A DNA stretch of 64,000 nucleotides. It comes from Yamagishiella unicocca (Eukaryota; Chlorophyta; Chlorophyceae; Chlamydomonadales; Volvocaceae). A program made the position numbers and the translations under genes. The stretch is from positions 496,001-560,000 of the forward strand of contig BDSL01000025.1 of NCBI GenBank assembly GCA_003116995.1. Reading direction: 5' to 3'. The notes below the pieces were generated by a model. It was given only the letters and a program-made list of their open reading frames with translations. It had not been told where the DNA came from and did no database searches. Shown here piece after piece: positions 56,201-64,000 of the stretch; position 1 is the stretch's first letter, and each line of letters begins with the position of its first letter.

Positions 56201-57293
56201 CAACACCCATGCGCTCCATGACAGCAAAGAGGAAGGAGCGGTCAATGGTGTCGTAAGCTTTGGCGAAATCCAAGAAGGCGATGAGAGCACTCCGTTGCTG
56301 CTGGTGTAGGAGGGGGGGGAGGCAGCGAAGGAAGCGGGTGTTGGCGCCAATGGAGCGGCCGGGGAGGAAGGCGGACTGCTCGAGGGGGATGGCGGCGGAA
56401 AGGCCAGGGCTGAGGCGGTTGGCGAGGACCTTCGCCAGAATGCGGTAATCAGTACAGAGCAGGGTGATGGGGCGGTAGGCGCCGGCCGCCGCCCGGTCCG
56501 CATCATGGCCCTTGTAAAGGACGGATATAACACCCTTCAGGAAACCCGTCGGGACGGCGCGCAGATGGCCGATAGCAGTGAAAAGGCGGGCCAGTGCCGG
56601 CACAAAGCAGCCACTGTAGGTCCGGAGGAGATCCACAGGTATTCCGTCCCAGCCTGGGGACGTGCCAGGCTTGGCTTGCTGCAGGGCCCGCGCCACCTCC
56701 GCTGCTGAGACTGCGATGGAGCCCAACTCGGGGCGAAGATCGGGCGAGATCGGAGTAGAGTGGGCGTCGACAGCTGCCAGAACCGCTTGCTGATCCGCCG
56801 AGTCCAGGCCTGACGGCAGGCAGCTGATGCGCTCCCAGAAAGAAGCGACGACATTGGGCAATTGGCGCGGGTCGGTCACGAGGCGCCCAGCAGCGTCGCG
56901 CAGCGCGGTAATGTCCTGGGACGACCGCGGCGGGTGAATCATGGCGGTGAGTGCGGGGCACGGGCGCTCCCCCTCGCGCACCCACGCCACGCGTACCCGG
57001 GCGGCCTCGCCCGCCGCCGCCACACGCAAGGCCACCGCCAAGGCAGCCTGGGCGGCCACCACACCACCCACGGCCTCGGGCGCCGCCGACGGCGTCGCGG
57101 CCGCAAGGTGGGCCGCCCGCAAGGCGGCTCGGGCTGCCTCCACCTGCGCGCCCGAGGCCAGGCGCCGAGAGCGAGCGGTGCGATTGAGAATCGCCGCCAC
57201 CGCCGCCAGCCGCCGTTTGAAGCCCGGCCACCACGCCAGCAGGGCAGTGTGCTCCCCCTCAGCCGGCATGGCCGCGAACGCCGCGAAAGGCAC
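53211..57293 (-). CDS. LINE reverse transcriptase ORF with a large Ala-rich insert
   Basis: The frame is uninterrupted for 1360 codons. The first ATG is at 57269; the frame starts upstream at a GTG. RT motifs are in order: LLCTDYRILAKVLANRL, FLDFAKAYDTIDR (motif A), GVRQGCPLAPLLY (motif B) and FADDAQIAL (catalytic FADD), then HLNPSKVELLWAG. At that point, about 810 nt (roughly 55830-55020) of Ala/Pro-rich low-complexity codons interrupt the protein. LGIPFTNPPAAPVLDWASRM then resumes RT/thumb-like text. The C-terminus has a Cys/His segment (CACGCYPAAAG, LHHFWSCP) and DHPFLFVTGGRLMC. No EN domain is present. GC is as high as in the host genes. An intact ORF suggests recent insertion, but activity cannot be judged. 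Confidence 0.88.
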   Translation of the reverse strand: MPFAAFAAMPAEGEHTALLAWWPGFKRRLAAVAAILNRTARSRRLASGAQVEAARAALRAAHLAAATPSAAPEAVGGVVAAQAALAVALRVAAAGEAARVRVAWVREGERPCPALTAMIHPPRSSQDITALRDAAGRLVTDPRQLPNVVASFWERISCLPSGLDSADQQAVLAAVDAHSTPISPDLRPELGSIAVSAAEVARALQQAKPGTSPGWDGIPVDLLRTYSGCFVPALARLFTAIGHLRAVPTGFLKGVISVLYKGHDADRAAAGAYRPITLLCTDYRILAKVLANRLSPGLSAAIPLEQSAFLPGRSIGANTRFLRCLPPLLHQQQRSALIAFLDFAKAYDTIDRSFLFAVMERMGVGAGFLGWTQLLLGRTVAMASVNGYISRSVPIRAGVRQGCPLAPLLYLFVAHALLCWLKRHGVGVPLAPADPASLVTGVQFADDAQIALPDAAAVPPFIALMAAFARASGQHLNPSKVELLWAGRQVAPAPAAPAAVLAAAVAAVAAPAAAWTAAGGAAASPAAPSAAAAEAPVEAAPAGAGAAAVPPDAPAAAAAAAAPVAAALAAAAAAPQAAAAPAAAAAVAPAAAVLVAVAAEALATAGSAAAGSPPGAAAGAAATTVLTTAAPAAAGAAAASPTPPDAPAVAAVTAAPTAPAAPAAPAVPAAPAGAASSPVARHPPRLARPPGLARRGRRRRGRGAAAVEVVGALAAAAGALAAPGPSTSPSLAATAPGVPRPSPSPPPPALAGLRIVPAAVALGIPFTNPPAAPVLDWASRMSEARRRLQKISRMALSMFGRATAAAAYALHMATYHMEHSGLPPAEVLAGIMALVAKLVDRELGPDDAQRRFTGVPLRLLSGHPTIGGFGVLPLRLHVLSRHAKWSLTVARSALQPPAARAPWIRIAVSFLSTLHPAFRPLAVTTARPDGPWLGAPFSLPPDIHRLATSLGHLPPLSDVADPPLEPGVWCFNAPLWGNPLLPNAGAPGRRPGLEAIHGPLTMCRRLLTVGDAVRVQDAMTAFEVERAHALATTPGMAVFSRLAERWTTLVRHELAPSELAMGALQDRIAARAAVAALLSDISPAWLAAARLAPDGPAPPSPDEVDALLLARLGWRLGVDAVLPLTSFTVKLGTLLQAAELERPRQACHAAYVREALGLSPAVAATPEAALVALRAVWRRLWKRLKWEPRWKEVLWRLAVDGVPMPGSSHLPLVPPEPCACGCYPAAAGVAESPRLHHFWSCPLVRPLWDELEVCCGCGVTREHVWLCVSPDPTTVLQCVWDVVALAALNAMEWARRYIHSHRLSGTTLPAAMRSGLLAKFWALLRDFAGLGLPRKDWGDVGVDHPFLFVTGGRLMCAVQP

Positions 57294-57296
57294 TAC
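53211..57296 (-). mobile_element. LINE 2, non-LTR retrotransposon with intact RT ORF
   Basis: The element is defined by its coding region; its true ends are not resolved. It is unrelated in detail to LINE 1 but close to the fragment at 61008-61560. The 5' end lies beside a tRNA-Val gene in head-to-head orientation. No endonuclease domain is visible, so it is either 5'-truncated or lost. Confidence 0.85.
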
Positions 57297-57358
57297 CGGC
57301 CGTATACATACATCCGCATCAGAATGTCGTCATCAGCAGTTGTACGACATCTATAACT

Positions 57359-57432
57359 GTCACCGTGGTGTAGTTGGTTATCACATTCGCCTCACACGCG
57401 AAAGGTCTCCAGTTCGAACCTGGACGGTGACA
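57359..57432 (+). tRNA. tRNA-Val (CAC)
   Basis: A full cloverleaf fits: acceptor stem GTCACCG/CGGTGAC, D arm with AGTTGGTTATCAC, anticodon stem TTCGC/GCGAA around the loop CTCACAC (anticodon CAC), and T arm TCCAG-TTCGAAC-CTGGA, with discriminator A. There is no intron and no encoded CCA. TTTT at 57434-57437 is a Pol III terminator. The A box (TGGTGTAGTTGG) and B box (AGTTCGAACC) are intact. Confidence 0.95.
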
Positions 57433-60400
57433 ATTTTAGTGTAATCTCGTTATGCTTTTACAGCGGAAGCTGTCGGACGCCCTTCTGATGTACGACCACG
57501 GACCCTGAGGATGCCGGGAGAAGGTTGGGGGGGCTTCTTGCGGACCGCTTGCGGGCTTCGCCGCTACACTCCGGTACACTCCGGCCTTACGTCTGTAACA
57601 AACAAACATACATTAGCGCTTAAGCACTAAGCGGCCGAGCATCCGAGCACGATCGATCGTCAAGTGCTCGTTGGACGACCATGCCTGCCAACGCCATCGT
57701 CACGGGCACACGACAGGAAAGCGCTGTCCTCACGCAAACACCGCGCGCTCGCATTTCAGTTCGCCATTCCAGCGACGTGCCCATCGCTTATGACGTAATA
57801 TTACGACTGCCGACAGGCCATCTGGGAACAATTCGGACAATTAAATCCAGACACCGACCATCTTCGTATTCAGAGAAAAATGATATATCTTTCATTGCAT
57901 AACACATCATCCCGAGCCTCGTGCCCGCTCCTGGAAATGTGGAAGGAAACGTAACCAAGCTGTGGGGTTTGGCTTAGAATCTCATCATAACCGATCATAT
58001 GGCCTTCATGTCAGGTTACGGGCGCTTGGGAACCTGCGACGCACGCACGCACGCACGCATTGCGTGCGTGCGTCGCCTGCTGGCAAGCCGTGGTAGCCCT
58101 ATAAACATATCTATGGGTACGTATGTTATCCCGCCCTGGTTTCATTTTTATGGGGAGCAGGTGCTGTTGGGGGGGGGTGCATTGCCTCTTCCGGGCCGGT
58201 ATATATGCGATGATTGGGATGATCAGCATATCACTATCGCTAGGAAAGCGAAAATAACCTACTTTCAACGCTCATCAAGGCAATTGCGAACAAAAATAAA
58301 CCCTCTCGGCTAACAATCAACTAACCTGGTCAGTTGACTAGCAAGCCAGCGTACTTGTTAGCTCGTTGTTAGTTGTTTGGCATTCATGGCGTAGCTTACG
58401 TAGTTCCGTCGTTAGCTACAGCAGCAGATTCCCTTTAGCCGGTTTCTTACCGTATGTGTGTGCCGACCTGCCCTGCTGCATCTCTGTACATGCCGCTCGG
58501 CCTCGCTCGCAGCAGCCGCACCGCACCTGGATGCATGACGAAGTGCGAAGCGGGAGTACGTCTGCCGGTGGAGCAGCCGAAGCAGCGGCTGCCGCCATCG
58601 AGTACAGGGATTCCGCATCGCCACCGCCGCTGGTGCAGACGGCCTCGTCTGGGGACGAAGGCGCCGACCCCTTGGCGTCCGCCGCGTTTCGTGAATATCT
58701 TTACTGCTCCATCGGGGACTCCAGCAGTGCTGCAGCTCACAGCGACGATCCGACGATGCGGCTGCATGGGTGACCGGGCTGCGTGCTGATGAGCTACACA
58801 TGTAGTCGACAAGTAAGCTAAAGTCGACAAGTAAGCTAATGAAAATTCTGAGCTACGTATGTAGCCTTACTTATGTAGCCGATGATGGCAAATGTAGGCA
58901 AGTAGGTGAAGGCATACGTATATGGGTTAGGTGCGTAAGGTTGTTAGTTTCCGTTCAGTCTATGCATGCGTGCTTGCGTGCCATGGAAAGACTGCAGCAG
59001 CAATGTGCATGTGCGTGGGTGACTCGGTGGCACTGTCTCGATTCGCACTGTCTCGATTCGCGAAGAAATATCCTTGTGCTCATTGTTGATGAATTGCCCA
59101 CATTGAGTAAACGGTAATCAGCCGCTCCTTGTACGTTATTAGCCGCCGTTACAGTTGTGGCTTTCTCGCTCGGCACCCCGCCGCGCGCTCGTGCGCACTG
59201 CGCGGATCGATGCTTGCTGCGCTAGCCGGGATGGGCGGCACGTGTACGTAAGAAAGGAAACGTTGCCTGGCGTAGGATGGCATGTGTCTCGCAGCAGGCA
59301 CCAGCAGCTAGTTTGCATCCCGGTGCAGTGAGGCGGCGGTGCTGGCTAGTTGGCATGCATGCCATTCATTAGAAAGAAAACAATGGCCCCCAGGAATACA
59401 TTGACCCCTGGCAATGAGCCCGCAGCCGTCGCCCCCCGCGGCCCCTCACTTACTTCGTGGAAGGTCGTCAGTCCGTTATTGCTGCAATAATAGGGGTGCG
59501 AACGAAGCGTGCGTTGCGCGTATATCTTGATATATGTAGCTAGCTAGGCGAATAACGTGCGTGGCAAATACACGCGGCTCTCTATCCTAGCTAGCTGCTG
59601 CTGCGTGCGGGTGGACCAACCTACCTTACTTGGCCTACATTGCACGTGTTGGATTGGAACTGTTGCTGCGGTGTCGACCCGGCAGGCGGGCGTTGTGGAG
59701 TGATCCTGTCGATGGCGCTGAAACGAGCAACTGTCTGGTGCGCGCGCGGGTGTTGACCAACCGTGCGTACGTATTATATATTCGTTGCAGCTGCGTACGT
59801 ACGTACGTCTTATTTTCGTTGCAGCTGCGTATGTACGCACGTCTTGCCCACGTCAATAGCGATACGGTGGTGCGGGCATATAGGCGGCGGAGTCCGCCCC
59901 TCTGTTCCCCACCCCCTTAATAACACGCGCCAGGCTCCGGCCGGCGTAGTATTATCATTAGCGATACGCTGAAAACGGTTATTGTGTTGCGATGTCGTCC
60001 CAAGCAGTTGGTGAAGTCCCAAGCCAGGGACTACTTCCGAATGTAGGGCGGAAGGCGCGCACAGCCATCCGGCTGCGCGCGGTGCCCCTTAACCGTAGCA
60101 CATTCTACGTAATAAGAAAGGAAAAATGCTTACCATCATATCTCATGTGTGTAGGCGCGACACTTTATTTTTGAGTTTGTGATTTTATCAGGTTTCCTGC
60201 TGCCTGCATCGTCTCCAATTTATAGATGAGGATGCCTATAACGCCGCCACGAGCCAAATTTCAGATGCTCGTATGTAAGGCCCAGTCCTGTCGTACGTCA
60301 GGGCTGGATGCACACCCTGTTGCCCGCGCTAACCGTCGGTATGTACATGCGTTGGTTGCGACTGCTCCATCCTGGGAACGAGAGCCGAAGGCTGAACCCA

Positions 60401-61007
60401 GCAGACACCCCCACGGACACAGGAAAGACTCGAGAAGCACAGAGAGGCCGGGTGAGCCCAGGACAAGCGGGAAGAATAACACCGAGAGCGCACCGCACGG
60501 CAAAGAGCGCGAGGAGCCAGCAGATCGACACAAATGAACACTGCAAGAATCCAAGGCTCATCGGCGGGGGGGATAAAAAACCTAAACCCTCGATGACCGA
60601 CGATTTAGAAAAGGAACGTATGAACCCTAAATCGCAGGGGACGAACGAACCCTAAACCCTAGGGGGAAGAACATTTTAGCAGAATGCGAGGATTACAACG
60701 GAGGTGGAACACCTTCGAGCACGGAAGCGCAACCAGGCGGGCCCGATGGGCCAGACCACGACACAGATCACCGGGCAAGAGAATCCGCCCTCGCCGGCCG
60801 GGAAGGGGCAAAAGCCAAAGACGGCCAGAACGAACACACGGAGAAGGCAGCACGCACAACTCAAGTCACGGGGAGAAACGAAAACGTGCCCATAAAACAC
60901 GAACCACCTGCACCAAGCCGGCAGCGAGACGCGAGCAAGGGCGCGACCCGCCAGAGCGGGGGCCCCAAGCCCCACCACCCAAAGCCACCCACAAAACCGC
61001 ACCCTGG
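57433..61007. other. No confident gene; AT-richer repeat-like sequence
   Basis: A plus-strand ATG frame at 58531-58773 (MHDEVRSGSTSAGGAAEAAA) ends in a stop, but both strands are open there and no family is recognised. There is a strong hairpin at 58036-58076 and small direct repeats at 58801-58835, 59035-59062 and 59783-59842. At 60600-60665 three CCCTAAA/CCCTAAAT strings occur, next to the LINE fragment. Confidence 0.35.
58036..58076. repeat. Hairpin with 16-bp perfect arms
   Basis: GCGACGCACGCACGCA (58036-58051) pairs exactly with TGCGTGCGTGCGTCGC (58061-58076) over a 9-nt loop. It is built from (GCAC)n and (GTGC)n runs. Confidence 0.9.
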
Positions 61008-61560
61008 TCAACCGTCGGGCAGCCCCTCGGCACCCGGGCGGCCCGTGAAGACCACCTCCCCCGCCAACGAGGCGGCGAGGAAGGGGTGGTCAGCCGGGAC
61101 GGCCCCCCACCCGCGGGGGACCAGCCCCAGCTCGGCAATCGCACTGAGGCGGTCCCAGTAGTCGGCCGTCACCGCTGCACACATACACCCGCACCAGCGG
61201 CATGCGCCCCCCTGGGGCCCCAGCCTGCACCCGATACAGGAGGCGTAGCCCCAAACCCAAGTCCGGGACGGCAGCCAAACACACCACGTCCCAAACAAGC
61301 GGGTGCACCCCCAAGGGGGGCCGGCCCAGCCACAAATGCTGCGGGAGCAGGACAACCGCACACCCCAACGCCTCCACGAGCTCGTCGCGCAGTGATACGG
61401 CCACCGCGCACCCCCAGAAATGGTGGCGACGGCGGCCTGTGGCCATAGACGCCCCGCACGGGCAGGGGGCTGCGGGCGACCCCCGCGCCAGCAGGGCCGC
61501 GCGCATAGGGAAGCCATGGAATCCGTTAATGGCGAGCCGTCGGATACAGAATGCGAGAGA
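61008..61560 (-). pseudogene. Frameshifted LINE 2-related 3' fragment
   Basis: The minus-strand frame at 61506-61090 has CPCGASMATGRRRHHFWGCA and LRDELVEALGC, matching the C-terminal Cys/His segment of LINE 2 (CACGCYPAAAG, HHFWSCP, LWDELEVCCGC). A shift to another frame then gives YWDRLSAIAELGLVPRGW and ADHPFLAASLAGEVVF, matching DHPFLFVTGGRLMC. The RT core is absent. This is a broken 3' piece. Confidence 0.8.
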
Positions 61561-62618
61561 ACCTTAAACCCTAGCCCGAGCCAGTACTGTGTCGCAGCAG
61601 CACCATTTACCCGCGAAAAGGCGGCCAACCCGAACAACCGGCCACCCAAGAGAGCTTCAACACGCCGGGCAGCCCCAACCAACCAAGGCCACGAGGACGG
61701 AAAAAGTAACACTGGGCAGAGGGCGCCAACCTGATCGCAGACAACAGGGATCCCCCAAAGGCACAAGGAGAATATGCCACATACAGGTCTGTAATGTATG
61801 TATATATGATTCTCTTTGTTTCACTTCCTTCCTTGGCGATCCGACTGACGATACGGTAGGTGAAGCCCCGTACGCGTCGATTGCACCGTTATTCCAATTG
61901 TTGCCCATCACCCATATCATAACGGAGAGTCGTTCTGCATACCACCACTTGCATGGGAGTCACGGAGGACGAGCCCGTTCTTCGTTTTCGGTTTCGCAGG
62001 ACTGTAATGCGACGCAATAACAGGTTTCATTAATAATAGTAAGAAGTAACAGGCTGGCGGTTGCTCCCTGTGCCAGCTCTATCCCGCATCCGCCTGCCCC
62101 TCCTCCCATGTCTACCCTACCCGACTACAATCCCTATTGTTACTGACTGTCAAATCGACATATAACGATACTTGTCACAGTGATGTTGTTGGGATCACGA
62201 GGTGTAAGGGAAACGGAAATTGCAAATTGCAAACTCCCGTACACAGACACGGTACTTCGGGTCTTCGGCCTATATCCATGCAAAACCCATTGTGGCATTT
62301 AAACGGAAGCGTAGTAATGTGTGTTAATGTAGGCATGTAGGCCGTCCAACTGCAGTTTACGAATGTATTGGCTGCGTTGCCTCTGCGCACCGACTGAGCC
62401 TGAGCCGGCTCCGCTACCGAAGCCACACGCTGATGGTAGCAATACTTTACATTCGCAACCCGACCCTTGGCCGCCAGCAAAGGACGAAGCGCCGAGACAA
62501 GCGCCAAGCGGCAGCCAGAATCAAGAGCCCGCGTCGGCTCTAGTGCAGGTGGAAACACGCTTAAACGTATTATTGTCGGACCACGGTAGATTTTGACGCT
62601 GACGGTGGCTCATTGCAG

Positions 62619-62734
62619 AGCATCAACACTGCTTTTGCTCGACTCGGCAACGCTGGAGGCGAACAACCGTTATACCGACGAGTGAACGCATTGCTGGAGG
62701 CATGCCGTCTCGCGCTTGGCGCATGCGATGTCAG
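62619..62734 (+). other. Possible isolated exon
   Basis: A 116-bp open segment is flanked by ATTGCAG/ and /GTGAGA splice-like borders and reads SINTAFARLGNAGGEQPLYR then RVNALLEACRLALGACD. No matching neighbour exon or family was found, so this may be chance. Confidence 0.2.
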
Positions 62735-63458
62735 GTGAGACATTGCACGCGCAATCCACTGCCGTCTACACCTCATGCTCAGCTTAGTACTTGCCACAAA
62801 GGTAATATATGCCCTTTAATGGCTTGCTCCTCCCCGTGATGTGCGTTCAGGCTTGCCTTCTTCTCAACGGACGGTTCGACGTGGGTGTTCTTGCCATCGG
62901 CAGCAGAGGAGCCAGAAACTGCACCACGGGCGGCGGGCTGGGGCCAGTCATCTCTGTACAGCCTCCTAGCCGAGCAGGTGAACAGATAAGCTCCAACGCT
63001 CTCCACGTCAACACGTTTCCCAACGGACGCCCTCTCTCTAGGAGCTTTCGCGCTGCGAAGGGGGCAACCGAGGCTTGCTAGGAGCGGAAAACGGGCAATG
63101 CCAGGAGCAAAAGCGGCCCTGGCAGAGTCAGAGTCATCAGCAGTGGTTGGCGAGTTGCGTACGTCGCTGACCCCATTCTGCAGCAGCGGCGTCAAATGAT
63201 CGCGTCACAGTGGGGCCAGAGGACTCGGGTCGGATAACTTTACACGCTGGGCTCCAAGGGCGGTCACGGCCGCCACTGGCACGATGCGGCTGGTATTTCG
63301 CCGATACCTCCCCCCCACACCTCTACCCCCCCCGCGCCTCCTGCCTTTGCTCTCACGGGTACATGGCGCCGCAACACTCGGCCGGACGGCGCCTTTCGCC
63401 CCTTCCTCGCGCCTCCCTCCCCTACCCATGTGCCAGTGACCCGCCTCAACCACCCACC

Positions 63459-63465
<7 letters not shown>

Positions 63466-63489
<24 letters not shown>

Positions 63490-63490
63490 C
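63466..63490. repeat. (CA)n microsatellite with flanking CCCA repeats
   Basis: About ten CA units lie between CCCACCCACCC runs. Confidence 0.93.
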
Positions 63491-64000
63491 CGCCCACCCA
63501 CCCACCCACCCGCGTCCTTCCCTCCCACACCGCACGAGCACGCACCACCCCCCGGTCCCCCGGGTTTTCCCCCGGTGGGCTCTATGCGCAGACCCGCTTG
63601 GGACACCCGGCGTGGTGGGGTGCTCTATGTGAGCCCGCCCGCCGGCCCCATCGCATCACAGCATCCCACAGCATCCCTCTCTCTCCCCCTCCCCCTCTGT
63701 GCCACAGCGTGCCTGCTTGCGTGCATCCCTGTACGGCTCGCTGCATTGCCTGCTTGCGCCCTTATGCCACATCTCCGCGTTTTCTTCATCACTTCTTTTC
63801 CTTACAACGCATTACTAACTACTCTACCATAGCCGCGGCGCGCTCACGTGTGTCCCTGCCTTTCCATTCGCCCCGCATGTCTCTCTCGCCCTTCAACCTA
63901 ACGCTAACGTTCTGCTGCTTCGCCTGGTCCTTCTTCCTCTCCTTTCCCAGGTCAGTTTCCTCGCATTTGGCATGGGCTGGGATTCCTGTGCCGGGCACTC

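Larger units (their letters stand above)
61561..64000. other. Window end, no confident gene
   Basis: A minus-strand frame (62779-63195) is open for 138 codons but starts at TTG and has no known domain. The right edge (63.3-64.0 kb) is pyrimidine-rich with CA and CCCA repeats. CTTTCCCAG/GTCAG at about 63950 could be an acceptor of a gene continuing past the window. Confidence 0.3.

Overview
The window is nuclear DNA of a green alga of the volvocine group (Chlamydomonadales: Chlamydomonas, Gonium, Eudorina or Volvox relatives). The evidence is high-GC, Ala/Gly/Ser-rich, intron-dense coding sequence with GT-AG introns. The gene content fits too: a TALE KNOX homeobox gene like Chlamydomonas GSM1, a PAS plus class III nucleotide cyclase, a large MYND-finger protein and a PHS1-type kinase/phosphatase. 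Introns are full of C-rich minisatellites. Candidate poly(A) signals are TGTAA. The species cannot be fixed from sequence alone.

Layout from left to right: (1) a KNOX homeobox gene on the minus strand (2176-6768, 8 exons, 485 aa), with a 12 x 40 bp minisatellite just downstream; (2) a 5'-truncated LINE on the minus strand (7523-10008) flanked by an 11-bp target duplication; (3) a short-chain dehydrogenase/reductase on the minus strand (11392-15735, 8 exons, 498 aa); (4) a poorly coding stretch holding a decayed LINE 3' end (about 18412-18760); (5) a PAS/guanylyl-cyclase-type gene on the plus strand (19323-28057, 8 exons, 1836 aa); (6) a convergent MYND-finger gene on the minus strand (31367-35653, 2 exons, 1182 aa) whose single intron carries a telomere-like tract; (7) a 4-kb stretch without a recognisable gene; (8) a PHS1-like gene on the minus strand (39896-51511, 16 exons, 1628 aa) joining an actin-fragmin-kinase-type domain, an 891-codon low-complexity exon, a dual-specificity phosphatase and a C-terminal C2H2-like finger; (9) a second LINE on the minus strand with an intact 1360-codon ORF (53211-57293), its 5' end about 65 bp from a plus-strand tRNA-Val(CAC) gene (57359-57432); (10) a terminal 6.5 kb with a frameshifted fragment of a related LINE and no confident gene.

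I rebuilt the exons by joining ORF segments with GT-AG junctions (one GC-AG) and checking phase across every junction. All five gene models close in frame. The host genes do not form a pathway. They are independent regulators: a zygote-programme transcription factor, cyclic-nucleotide signalling, microtubule-linked kinase/phosphatase signalling, a redox enzyme and a MYND adaptor.

The most unusual signal is a set of very short interspersed elements (three families of about 64-90 bp, plus shorter pieces). They sit almost entirely in introns, in both orientations, and end in the same hairpin-like module GGGTT-spacer-AACCCCC. One copy is flanked by a 17-bp direct repeat that looks like a target-site duplication. 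Other points of interest are a LINE whose reverse transcriptase is interrupted by about 270 Ala-rich codons, and a telomere-like G-tract starting about 15 nt inside an intron.
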